Shown here: in pieces, positions 1 to 6,800 of the stretch
How the letters are laid out: each line of letters starts with the position of its first letter
Numbering within the stretch: position 1 is the first letter of the stretch
Assembly: GCA_023410595.1 (NCBI GenBank)
Contig: JAEYPO010000007.1
Location: forward strand, 62,001 to 126,000
Direction of reading: 5' to 3'
From: Bacillota bacterium
Lineage (GTDB): Bacteria > Bacillota > Clostridia > Christensenellales > SZUA-584
Length of the DNA: 64,000 nucleotides
Made by a program: the position numbers and the translations under genes
The notes under the pieces: model-generated
Told to the model about the DNA's origin: nothing
The model's database searches: none
What the model saw: only the letters and a program-made list of their open reading frames with translations

Positions 1-419
1 ATGAAGCTCTCGCCGTGCGACTGGCAGTGCAGCGACTGCCCGCCGTAACCGCCGAGGTCTAGCCTTAAGTCGTCCACCTGCGTCGCGACGTTGTAGAAGC
101 TTTCGGCGCGCAGGAAAAACCCGTCCTTTTCGTGTGCGGCCTTGGAAAGCGTCAGATAGTTATGCAGGTTAGAAGACGTCTGCTTTGTGGAAAAATTGAA
201 GTTCTTAGAGCCGCCCTCCGCGTTGAACCCGGCGCATATGGCTATCGCTTCGATTATGGTAGACTTTCCCGTTCCGTTCTCGCCCACAAAGAACGTGACG
301 TTACTCGTAAAATCCAGTTTCTTTGCCTTTTGCAGCCATTTGACGACGGGCAGGCCTGTTAAGTACGTGCGCTCCTGTATTGGCTTTATCATCACCTGTT
401 TTATATATAAGCGTTCCAT
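1..419 (-). CDS. AAA family ATPase (COG3910-like), 3' part outside window
   Basis: The reading frame starts at an ATG at 419 and runs off the window edge after about 139 codons, so only the N-terminus is visible. It contains a Walker A motif, FFVGENGTGKSTIIEAIA, near residues 43-60, followed by a segment ending LHCQSHGESF. This arrangement resembles the small predicted ATPases of the RecF/SMC-like ABC class (COG3910). The ribosome binding site AGGTGA overlaps the stop codon of the upstream sensor kinase and the gap is 5 bases, so it is the third gene of the regulator-kinase operon. Its role with the two-component system is unknown; this slot is usually held by a BceAB-type transporter. Walker B and the signature motif lie outside the window. 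Confidence 0.8.
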   Translation of the reverse strand, partial: MERLYIKQVMIKPIQERTYLTGLPVVKWLQKAKKLDFTSNVTFFVGENGTGKSTIIEAIAICAGFNAEGGSKNFNFSTKQTSSNLHNYLTLSKAAHEKDGFFLRAESFYNVATQVDDLRLDLGGYGGQSLHCQSHGESF

Positions 420-424
420 AGCGT

Positions 425-1414
425 TCACCTGAATATGTCTGTGTCGGGGCTTGGGAACGAGAGCAGCACCTTCGTGCCTTTGCCGACGGCAGATTCGACG
501 CGGATAGCGATTCTAAGCGCGTCCGCTGCCTTTTTGGCGAGATAAAGGCCGACGCCCGAGGCGCGGCTGTCGAGCCTCCCGTTGTAGCCCGTATAGCCTT
601 TAGTAAATATGCGCGGCAGGTCTTCCGGGCGGATACCTATGCCGCTGTCCTCTATGACGAGCTGGCGGTTTTGCATGTACACGCGTATGCCGCCCGACAT
701 AGTATACTTTATCGCGTTGGAGACTATCTGTTCCAGTATAAAAAGCAGCCAGCGCCTGTCACTCATAACGGCGGCGTCGATGGGCGATATATCCGCCGAA
801 AGCCTTTTATACACGAACAGCACGCCGAACTTTTTCACGCTCTCATGGACGATACCGCCAAGGTCGCAGCGCTCTATAACGAGGTCGGAAGAGATGTCGG
901 AAAGCTTTACATACCGAAGAGCCATATCCGCGTACTGCTCTATCTTGAAAAGCTCCTGTTTTATCACTCCCGCCGCTGCGTCGTCCGTCTGCGACAGCAC
1001 GAGGCTTAGCGCAGCAATCGGAGTCTTTATCTGATGCACCCACAGCGTGTAGTATTCGAGCGAATCGCTGTACGACATGGACAGCCGTTTCTTTATGGCG
1101 TCATAAGCTACGCCCAGCTTGCGCATGGCTTCCACGTAGTCCGCTTCCAGCGCGTTGGCGGGCTCGGGCAGCTCGCGAGAGGCGGTGAGCAGCGTGGCGG
1201 ACAGCGCTTCGAGCATGCGTTTGCGCCGCGTGAAACGTATGCCGTCCACAAGCAGTATTATGAACAAAAAAAAGCTGATGAGCAGCACGGCGTAACGTGC
1301 ATACACCATGTCCTGGTTAGCGAGGTGCATTACGACAAGCACTATGGTTACGCAGATTACGTAAAACATGAGAAGCGGCAGGCGGTATTTTAAGTAAGAC
1401 AGCAGCTTAGTCAT
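425..1414 (-). CDS. Intramembrane-sensing (BceS-like) sensor histidine kinase
   Basis: A 329-residue kinase with two N-terminal membrane segments (about residues 12-31 and 41-58) separated by only a few outside residues and no extracellular sensor domain, the hallmark of BceS/GraS-type intramembrane sensors. The H-box is WVHQIKTPIAAL with the phospho-accepting His at about residue 127. N, G1 (EDSGIGI) and G2 (ASGVGLYLAKKAA) ATP-binding boxes are present near the C-terminus. The start overlaps the end of the response regulator gene by 8 bases, so the two are translationally coupled. Family members usually respond to cell-envelope stress or peptide antibiotics through an adjacent ABC transporter. 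No such transporter is visible here, so the signal is unknown. Confidence 0.92.
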   Translation of the reverse strand: MTKLLSYLKYRLPLLMFYVICVTIVLVVMHLANQDMVYARYAVLLISFFLFIILLVDGIRFTRRKRMLEALSATLLTASRELPEPANALEADYVEAMRKLGVAYDAIKKRLSMSYSDSLEYYTLWVHQIKTPIAALSLVLSQTDDAAAGVIKQELFKIEQYADMALRYVKLSDISSDLVIERCDLGGIVHESVKKFGVLFVYKRLSADISPIDAAVMSDRRWLLFILEQIVSNAIKYTMSGGIRVYMQNRQLVIEDSGIGIRPEDLPRIFTKGYTGYNGRLDSRASGVGLYLAKKAADALRIAIRVESAVGKGTKVLLSFPSPDTDIFR

Positions 1415-2078
1415 GTATGGCGTAGCCTTCCCCCTTGTACGTCACGATACAATCCGCAAAACCCGCGGCCTCCAGCGTTTTGCGGAGACGGTTGACGTTG
1501 ACGGTGAGCGTGTTGTCGTCCACAAACTCGTCGCTGTCCCACAGGGTAAGCATGAGCTGCTCGCGGCTTATTATATTGCCCTTATTCATCAGCAGCTGCT
1601 GCAGTATGCGCGCCTCGTTCCGCGTAAGCTGCGTGCGCGAGCCACCGTTTATAAGGCATAGCGCGCCCGTATCGAGCACGGCGCCTTTAAGCGTTAGTGG
1701 GCTCTTAAGCTCATAGTCGTATGCGCGCCGCAGCATGGCTTGCACCTTGGCGGTAAGCACCTCCCGTGATACCGGCTTTGTTATATAGTCGTCCCCGCCC
1801 ATGTTTACGGCCATTACGACATCCATATTGTCGCTGCGGGAAGAAAGGAATATTACGGGAACTTTAGAATGCTTTCTTATCTCCCCGCACCAGTAATAGC
1901 CGTTATAAAACGGCAGTGAAATATCCATCAGAATAAGATGCGGCGATATTCTTTCGAATGTGCTCACTATGTCAGAGAAGTCGTCCGCGGCGTGCGCCTC
2001 AAGCCCCCAGCGCTCAAGGTTCTGCTTTACTTCGGACGCTATGACCTCGTCGTCCTCAACTATAAGTATCCTGTACAT
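1407..2078 (-). CDS. OmpR/PhoB-family response regulator
   Basis: A 223-residue regulator with an N-terminal receiver domain (acidic pair E8/D9/D10, phosphorylatable Asp at about residue 52 in LILMDISLP, conserved Lys in ITKPVS) and a C-terminal winged-helix DNA-binding domain (LTRNEARILQQLLMNKG and a VDDNTLTVNVNRLRKTLE recognition region). It is the first gene of the operon with the BceS-like kinase. It is transcribed divergently from the carboxypeptidase gene at 2312, whose upstream region carries four hexamers at 11-bp spacing of the sort OmpR-type regulators bind, so that gene is a likely target (inference). The AAGAGG ribosome binding site lies about 10 bases before the ATG. Confidence 0.94.
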   Translation of the reverse strand: MYRILIVEDDEVIASEVKQNLERWGLEAHAADDFSDIVSTFERISPHLILMDISLPFYNGYYWCGEIRKHSKVPVIFLSSRSDNMDVVMAVNMGGDDYITKPVSREVLTAKVQAMLRRAYDYELKSPLTLKGAVLDTGALCLINGGSRTQLTRNEARILQQLLMNKGNIISREQLMLTLWDSDEFVDDNTLTVNVNRLRKTLEAAGFADCIVTYKGEGYAIHD

Positions 2079-2207
2079 TAAGCGTTTCCTCTTGGCAATT
2101 ATGGACGATTATATCCAGAAACAGTATAACACATTGATTGAGTTATGGCGAACGTTTCGACTGCGAGAAAGAGCTGTACGTATGGAATAATACGCGCGCT
2201 GTGAATC

Positions 2208-2257
2208 TTAACAAAATTCTAATGGCAATTTAAGGTTATCTTAAGGCGTTGTATAAA
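2208..2257 (+). promoter_or_regulatory. Four 11-bp-phased TTAACA-like hexamers overlapping the dac promoter
   Basis: Hexamers TTAACA (2208), CTAATG (2219), TTAAGG (2230) and TTAAGG (2241) are each separated by exactly five bases, and the next position in the same phase is TATAAA (2252), a plausible -10 box. The periodicity matches the direct-repeat boxes of PhoP/OmpR-type regulators. The third hexamer falls where a -35 element would sit, as expected for an activator-dependent promoter. The divergent response regulator at 1407-2078 is the obvious candidate binder; this is inference. Confidence 0.6.
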
Positions 2258-2311
2258 CGTTGCGTGGCCGCGTTCGTTAAAATAACTGTAAAAATGAATC
2301 GGAGATTTAGG

Positions 2312-3241
2312 ATGAAGAAGTTTTTTATGTTTGTGCTTATCTTGGGGATAATCGCGGGCGCGACTTATTGCATTTTCGGGCAGCCGGCTTTTTTAGCATG
2401 CGCGGAAAACAAGGAGGCAGAGGACATACCAAAGGTTACGGCGCAGCTTACGCTCGAATCGCAAAGCGCGCTTTTAATAGACATGGGAAGCGGAAAAGCG
2501 CTTTTTAAAAAGAATTCCGTTGACCGGGAATATCCGGCGAGTACCACGAAGATAATGACCGCGCTTATAGTTCTGGAACATATGGATTTAGGGCGAACCG
2601 TCGTGGTGGGCGAGGAGGCGAATATGATAAAACCCGGGTCGAGCATCGCCGGTTTGGATTACGGCGAAGAGATAAGCGTGGAAGACCTGCTGTACGGTTT
2701 GCTGCTGCCGTCGGGCAACGACGCGGCATATGTGCTGGCGGTGAATACTGCGCGCGCCGTAAACGGGGATAAGGATATGAGCATAGAAGATGCGCTGTCT
2801 TATTTCGTGGGCATGATGAATGAAAAGGCGCGGGACTTAGGAGCGGCGGATACGCATTTCGAATCTCCCGACGGCACATACAGCGACAGCCATTACACGA
2901 CGGCGAAGGACCTGGCCGTTATCGCGACCGAAGCCGTGAAAAACAGCACGTTCAGAAGCATAGCAGGCACGACAAACTACAGCATAAAAGACTGGTCCCC
3001 GTCGGGGGATGAAACGCCAGGCTTAAGGAACTGGGTTAACACAAACAAGCTCATTCAGCACGGCGCTCATTTTTATAAATTCGCCACTGGCGTCAAGACC
3101 GGGCATACGGAGCGTTCGGGATATTGTCTCGTCGCCAGCGCAGAAAGCGGCGGCAGAAGCGTCATGGCGGTACTGCTGAATAGCACGGAAGACGGCGTAT
3201 ATGACGACGCGATATCGCTGTTTGACGCCGTACTGGAATGA
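2312..3241 (+). CDS. D-alanyl-D-alanine carboxypeptidase (peptidase S11)
   Basis: Penicillin-binding-protein-type D,D-carboxypeptidase that trims the terminal D-Ala of peptidoglycan stem peptides outside the membrane. The three active-site motifs are visible: SxxK (STTK, about S77-K80), SGN in LLLPSGNDAAYV, and KTG in GVKTGHTERSG. The ATG at 2312 was chosen because GGAG lies just before it and it opens on a clear signal peptide (MKKFFMFVLILGIIAGATY); an upstream in-frame start at 2249 would add a non-signal extension. The protein is about 309 residues. The usual C-terminal amphipathic membrane anchor of DacA-type enzymes is not evident, so it may be secreted or held by an uncleaved signal. 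The next gene begins just after its stop and is probably cotranscribed. Confidence 0.92.
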   Translation: MKKFFMFVLILGIIAGATYCIFGQPAFLACAENKEAEDIPKVTAQLTLESQSALLIDMGSGKALFKKNSVDREYPASTTKIMTALIVLEHMDLGRTVVVGEEANMIKPGSSIAGLDYGEEISVEDLLYGLLLPSGNDAAYVLAVNTARAVNGDKDMSIEDALSYFVGMMNEKARDLGAADTHFESPDGTYSDSHYTTAKDLAVIATEAVKNSTFRSIAGTTNYSIKDWSPSGDETPGLRNWVNTNKLIQHGAHFYKFATGVKTGHTERSGYCLVASAESGGRSVMAVLLNSTEDGVYDDAISLFDAVLE

Positions 3242-3255
3242 AAGGAGATGAATAT

Positions 3256-4965
3256 ATGAGATACAGGCACAGCAGAAAACGTAAAAGTAAGGCGATGCGA
3301 AATATAATTGTAGCCGTAACAGCCTCAGCGCTCATCGGTGCTGTCTATTATTTCTTTATAGGTATAGAATTTTTAAACAGGGACTTTGGACAGCATGGCA
3401 AAAAAACGCCCGTCGTTTCGGGCAGCGATTATCAGCCAAAAGCTCCTGAATACAGCACACTGACGAATCCCGCTAACTTTGGATACAGCGGCGGCGTCAT
3501 GGTAGGGGACGTGGTAACGGACCGGTACAACCGCACGGAAGACATCATGTTCCCCGATGCGGGGGCTTACACGCATCTTGAGGGCGTCACGACATTTCGC
3601 GGCAACAATTACAGGGACGCTCCAAACTACGGAACGGCTTCGGTGCAGGAAAAGAGGCTGGAGATAGCCTGGCATGCCGATACCGGCTCGATAGGGCGAT
3701 GGGCAGGTTCGGGATGGACGGGGCAGCCGCTTATCATAAACTGGCCGGAAAAGACGAAAGCCGCCATGAATATAAGCGAAGACAAAAAGAGCAAAGAGGA
3801 CTTAAAAGAAGTCATACTCGCGAGCCTGGACGGCAATATATATTTCCTTGACCTTGACGATGGAACGTATACAAGAGACCCTATAAACATTGGAGCGCCG
3901 GTAAAGGGAACAGCCAGCGTTGACCCGAGAGGCTACCCGCTTTATTACGTAGGGCAGGGATTGAACAGCGCGGGAAGCGATATACAATGCGAGGATATGT
4001 ATTTTAGGATATACAGTCTTATTGACGGGAAACTGCTATATAAGTTTGGCGCTGAGAGTGCCGATCCTTTTGCTTACAGGACAAACTGGCAGGCATATGA
4101 CTCGAGCCCGCTAATCGACTCAAAGACGGATACGCTTATTGAGCCGGGCGAGAATGGAGTGCTGTATACGTTAAAGCTCAACTCATACTTTGACGCGGCG
4201 AGCGGCGCTCTCGCCATAGACCCGGACGATCTGGAGAAATACAGGTACACCACGGATAAAAACAAAAGGCTCGGCGTATGGGGCATGGAAGACTCGGCCG
4301 TGGGCTGGAAGGAGTACTTATTCTTTACCGACAACGCCGGCATACTGCAGTGCTTAAACCTCAACACATTGGAAACGGTATATGTAAACGACCTCTTTGA
4401 CGACAGCGACGTTACGATGGCGCTGGAAGAGGCGGGTGAAAAAATATATCTCTACACAGGGTGTGAAGTGGACGTGCAGGATGAAATAGCGGGCGACAAG
4501 GGAAAAACTTATGTAAGAAAGATAAACGGTATGACCGGCGAAGTGATTTGGGAGTACGGATACTCCTGCTTTAAAGGCGGCAGCGTGGACGGCGGCGTAT
4601 TGAGTTCGCCCGTACTCGGAAAGAACGGACTCTCTGGCATCGTTATTTTCAATATTACAATGACAGGGTCCAAGTACGCGGGAGAGCTCGTAGCGCTCGA
4701 CAAGGAGACGGGCGATGTGGTGTGGGAACACACGATGAGTAATTACGGCTGGGCGTCGCCCGTTCCTGTTTATACGGAGGACGGCAAGGGATATATAATA
4801 CAATGCAACTCAAAGGGCACGATGTACCTGCTGGACGGCAAAACAGGCGATGTTTTGAGCAGCGTAAGCCTTGAACACAACATCGAAGCCAGCCCGGCTG
4901 TATACGACGATATGATAGTTGTGGGAACAAGGGGAGGGAGGATATACGGCGTCAAGATAAGCTAG
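3256..4965 (+). CDS. Membrane-anchored PQQ-like beta-propeller protein
   Basis: A protein of about 569 residues with a basic N-terminus, one membrane segment (NIIVAVTASALIGAVYYFFI) and a long extracytoplasmic region of repeated beta-propeller blades of the PQQ/quinoprotein or BamB type, seen as recurring patterns such as LDGNIYFLDLDDG, GTMYLLDGKTGDVL and ALDKETGDVVWEH. The start at 3256 is preferred because AAAGGAG lies eight bases upstream; the ATG at 3238 lacks a site. It follows the carboxypeptidase by 14 bases, which suggests an envelope role, but the ligand or substrate is not apparent. Enzymatic PQQ use cannot be inferred, since most Clostridia make no PQQ. Confidence 0.8.
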   Translation: MRYRHSRKRKSKAMRNIIVAVTASALIGAVYYFFIGIEFLNRDFGQHGKKTPVVSGSDYQPKAPEYSTLTNPANFGYSGGVMVGDVVTDRYNRTEDIMFPDAGAYTHLEGVTTFRGNNYRDAPNYGTASVQEKRLEIAWHADTGSIGRWAGSGWTGQPLIINWPEKTKAAMNISEDKKSKEDLKEVILASLDGNIYFLDLDDGTYTRDPINIGAPVKGTASVDPRGYPLYYVGQGLNSAGSDIQCEDMYFRIYSLIDGKLLYKFGAESADPFAYRTNWQAYDSSPLIDSKTDTLIEPGENGVLYTLKLNSYFDAASGALAIDPDDLEKYRYTTDKNKRLGVWGMEDSAVGWKEYLFFTDNAGILQCLNLNTLETVYVNDLFDDSDVTMALEEAGEKIYLYTGCEVDVQDEIAGDKGKTYVRKINGMTGEVIWEYGYSCFKGGSVDGGVLSSPVLGKNGLSGIVIFNITMTGSKYAGELVALDKETGDVVWEHTMSNYGWASPVPVYTEDGKGYIIQCNSKGTMYLLDGKTGDVLSSVSLEHNIEASPAVYDDMIVVGTRGGRIYGVKIS

Positions 4966-5287
4966 ATAGACTGTGCGGCAAATAGAAAAAATGAATGCCC
5001 CCAGGTAAAGTCAGAGGATTAATGAGTACAAAGCTGGAAATATATATGCGACGCGCAGTACCGCTGTTTCGCAGAAATGGAGGAAAAATATGTAAAATGT
5101 TTTTTTGGATGGATATACAGAAAATCCCGCGACTTGAGCGGGAACTGTTTGAAGAGGCTGGGCGAGCTTGCTGTACGTTTGTGCAGAAAAGCGGTGTAAT
5201 TTTATCGCAATATTAAAAAGTGTGCAGCGCAAAGAACAAAAAGGCAGTAAGCCTTAAAAGGCAGGAAAAAAGATGGGCAAATTAATG
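4966..5287. other. Intergenic stretch without a convincing gene
   Basis: No well-supported coding region was found between the propeller gene and the rpsF promoter. A GGAGG at about 5081 is followed directly by ATG-TAA. A 33-codon frame (MFFGWIYRKS...) starts slightly later with poor spacing. A short CCCGC/GCGGG hairpin at about 5129-5145 has no T-run. Confidence 0.4.
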
Positions 5288-5316
5288 TTGTAAATGACAA
5301 AGCGCGGTGTTATAAT
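5288..5316 (+). promoter_or_regulatory. Sigma-A type promoter of rpsF-ssb-rpsR
   Basis: TTGTAA at 5288-5293 and TATAAT at 5311-5316 are separated by 17 bases. This gives a leader of about 105 bases before rpsF that carries the 15-bp inverted repeat described separately. Confidence 0.8.
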
Positions 5317-5343
5317 CTTTTGATGTAGCGTCTTTCTTGCTCT

Positions 5344-5397
5344 CCAGCACTAAAAGGCGTTGTGAGAACGATGACTTTATGAGGCCTTTTAGTGCTG
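5344..5397 (+). promoter_or_regulatory. Perfect 15-bp inverted repeat in the rpsF leader
   Basis: CCAGCACTAAAAGGC (5344-5358) and its exact complement (5383-5397) flank a 24-base loop. The hairpin lies inside the transcribed leader, about 30 bases before the rpsF start, and is followed by a G-run, not T's, so it is not a simple terminator. S6:S18 autoregulation of rpsF leaders is known in bacteria, but I do not see the CCG-bearing internal loop of that motif, so the identity is open. Confidence 0.55.
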
Positions 5398-5427
5398 GGG
5401 GGCCATTAGTCCAAAAGGAGGTAGTCT

Positions 5428-5709
5428 ATGAACAAGTACGAAAGTATGTACATTTTGAAACCGGACATAGAAGAAGAGGCGAGGAAAGCTCTTATCGAGC
5501 GTTTCAAAGCTCTTGTGGAAAGCAACGGCGGAAAAGTGGAGAACGTCGACGAATGGGGCTCAAGAAAGCTTGCCTATGAGATCGACTACATAAAAGAAGG
5601 GTACTATGTGCTAATGACGTTCGAAGCCGGGCCCGAATTGCCCGCTGAGCTTGAACGTAATTATAACATCAGCGATAGCGTGCTTAGATATAACGTAATA
5701 AGACTGTAA
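5428..5709 (+). CDS. rpsF: 30S ribosomal protein S6 (bS6)
   Basis: A 93-residue protein matching bS6 over its full length (MNKYESMYILKPDIEEEARK at the start, then EWGSRKLAYEIDYIKEGYYV in the middle). S6 binds the central domain of 16S rRNA as a heterodimer with S18, encoded two genes downstream. The ribosome binding site AAAGGAGG is ideal. It heads the classic rpsF-ssb-rpsR operon, with a strong promoter at 5288 and a structured leader. The spacing to ssb is 16 bases. Confidence 0.97.
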   Translation: MNKYESMYILKPDIEEEARKALIERFKALVESNGGKVENVDEWGSRKLAYEIDYIKEGYYVLMTFEAGPELPAELERNYNISDSVLRYNVIRL

Positions 5710-5725
5710 AAAGGCAGGTAATGTT

Positions 5726-6142
5726 ATGAACAGAGCGACGATTATCGGTAATCTCACAAAAGACCCGGAGCTTCGCACAACTTCTTCGGGCGTGTCGGTT
5801 TGCACGTTCACCGTGGCGGTGAACAGAAATTTCGGAGAACGCAAAGAAGTCGATTATTTGCCTGTGGTCACCTGGAGGGGGCTTGCGGAGAACTGCGCCA
5901 AGTTTCTTGGCAAGGGCCGTAAAGTCGGCGTTTCGGGAAGGATACAGACGAGAAGCTATGAAGGGAACAATGGCGAGAGACGCTATGTGACCGAGATTGT
6001 TGCGGACGACGTCGAGTTCCTGTCGCCCAAGGGCGAAGGAGGAGGCGGAAGGATGGATGTTCCGCCGCCGCCCGACGACGCGGGGCTGTTTGGAGACGAG
6101 AGCGATTTCGAGCCCCTTGACGACGAACAGATGCCTTTTTAG
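5726..6142 (+). CDS. ssb: Single-stranded DNA-binding protein
   Basis: A 138-residue SSB: an N-terminal OB fold (MNRATIIGNLTKDPELRTT, FTVAVNR, then VVTWRGLAENCAKFLGKGRK with the typical aromatic residues), a short Gly/Pro-rich linker (about residues 105-120), and the acidic tail ending DDEQMPF, which recruits replication and repair partners. It lies between rpsF and rpsR, as in most Firmicutes. It coats single-stranded DNA in replication and recombination. Confidence 0.97.
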   Translation: MNRATIIGNLTKDPELRTTSSGVSVCTFTVAVNRNFGERKEVDYLPVVTWRGLAENCAKFLGKGRKVGVSGRIQTRSYEGNNGERRYVTEIVADDVEFLSPKGEGGGGRMDVPPPPDDAGLFGDESDFEPLDDEQMPF

Positions 6143-6191
6143 CGGCAGCGTTCCCAATGCACAGTTTGGGATATGAAAAAAGGAGAAGTAT

Positions 6192-6452
6192 ATGATCAGC
6201 GACGATAAAGATAAAAGACCGGGCGGCAAAATGCGCAGGATGAGGCCTAAGCGCAAGATTTGCGCTTTTTGCGCCGATAAATCGAAGGATATCGACTACA
6301 AAGACGTACTGAAGCTTAAGCGTTTTCTGACGGAGCGCGGTAAGATACAGCCGAGGCGTACGTCGGGCGTTTGCGCGAAGCATCAGAGACAGCTTGCGAT
6401 GGCCATAAAGCGCGCGAGGCACGTTGCGCTGCTGCCATATTCGCAGGACTGA
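6192..6452 (+). CDS. rpsR: 30S ribosomal protein S18 (bS18)
   Basis: An 86-residue basic protein with the bS18 core: CAFCADKSKDIDYKDVLKL, then FLTERGKIQPRRTSGVCAKH and QRQLAMAIKRARHVALLPYS. Two CxxC-like cysteines near residue 25 suggest the zinc-binding form of S18. It is the last gene of rpsF-ssb-rpsR, and a terminator follows at 6469. An AAAGGAGAAG site precedes the ATG. Confidence 0.97.
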   Translation: MISDDKDKRPGGKMRRMRPKRKICAFCADKSKDIDYKDVLKLKRFLTERGKIQPRRTSGVCAKHQRQLAMAIKRARHVALLPYSQD

Positions 6453-6468
6453 CGAAAGAAAGAAACAC

Positions 6469-6496
6469 AGAGGGAGCGGGCAGCCGCTCTCTTTTT
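6469..6496 (+). terminator. Rho-independent terminator of rpsF-ssb-rpsR
   Basis: The stem AGAGGGAGCGG pairs with CCGCTCTCT (one bulged base) around a short GCAG loop and is followed by five T's. Confidence 0.85.
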
Positions 6497-6500
6497 GTAT

Positions 6501-6537
6501 ACGGGGTTCTCAGCAAGTCGTGAGGCTTGATGGGGTG
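6501..6537 (+). repeat. Dispersed intergenic repeat, CGTGAGGCTT family
   Basis: This block of about 36 bases (core CAGCAAGTCGTGAGGCTTGA) reappears in reverse orientation at 27622-27657 with only two differences. Looser relatives lie at 10386-10486 and 24686-24717. It sits just after the rpsR terminator. Confidence 0.7.
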
Positions 6538-6610
6538 TAAATGCCCCCGGTAATGCCGGAGGCTGCAAAAGGCTCAGGCTATAAAGCAAACGTTTTTCAG
6601 AGAAGACAAA

Positions 6611-6658
6611 GCCTTCCCCTATGGGGAAGGTGGCGCGAAGCGCCGGATGAGGGGAAAT
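6611..6658. repeat. Dispersed palindromic intergenic repeat (CTTCCCCTATGGGGAAG type)
   Basis: A palindrome CTTCCCCTATGGGGAAG is followed by a second small palindrome GGCGCGAAGCGCC and a closing AGGGG. The same architecture occurs twice in 23703-23943 with a CTTCCTCTTTATAGGGGAAG head. Apart from this and the repeat at 6501, the 6497-6800 stretch holds no gene that I can support. Confidence 0.65.
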
Positions 6659-6800
6659 CGTCATCGTATCAATCAGTTCCCACCAACAATTATTTATTAA
6701 ATTTTCTTCCCGGCAGATTTCATATAATTGACTTAGAATTGGATATAATCGGGTGGCTAAAATTCATGCATAATAGTATAATAGGCGGCGGAGGATTGGG

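Noticed and set aside
5129..5145. CCCGC/GCGGG hairpin as a terminator
   Set aside because: Short stem with no T-run on either side.
4995..5216. 73-codon plus-strand frame upstream of rpsF
   Set aside because: No ribosome binding site, no family resemblance and an inner GGAGG that leads to ATG-TAA.
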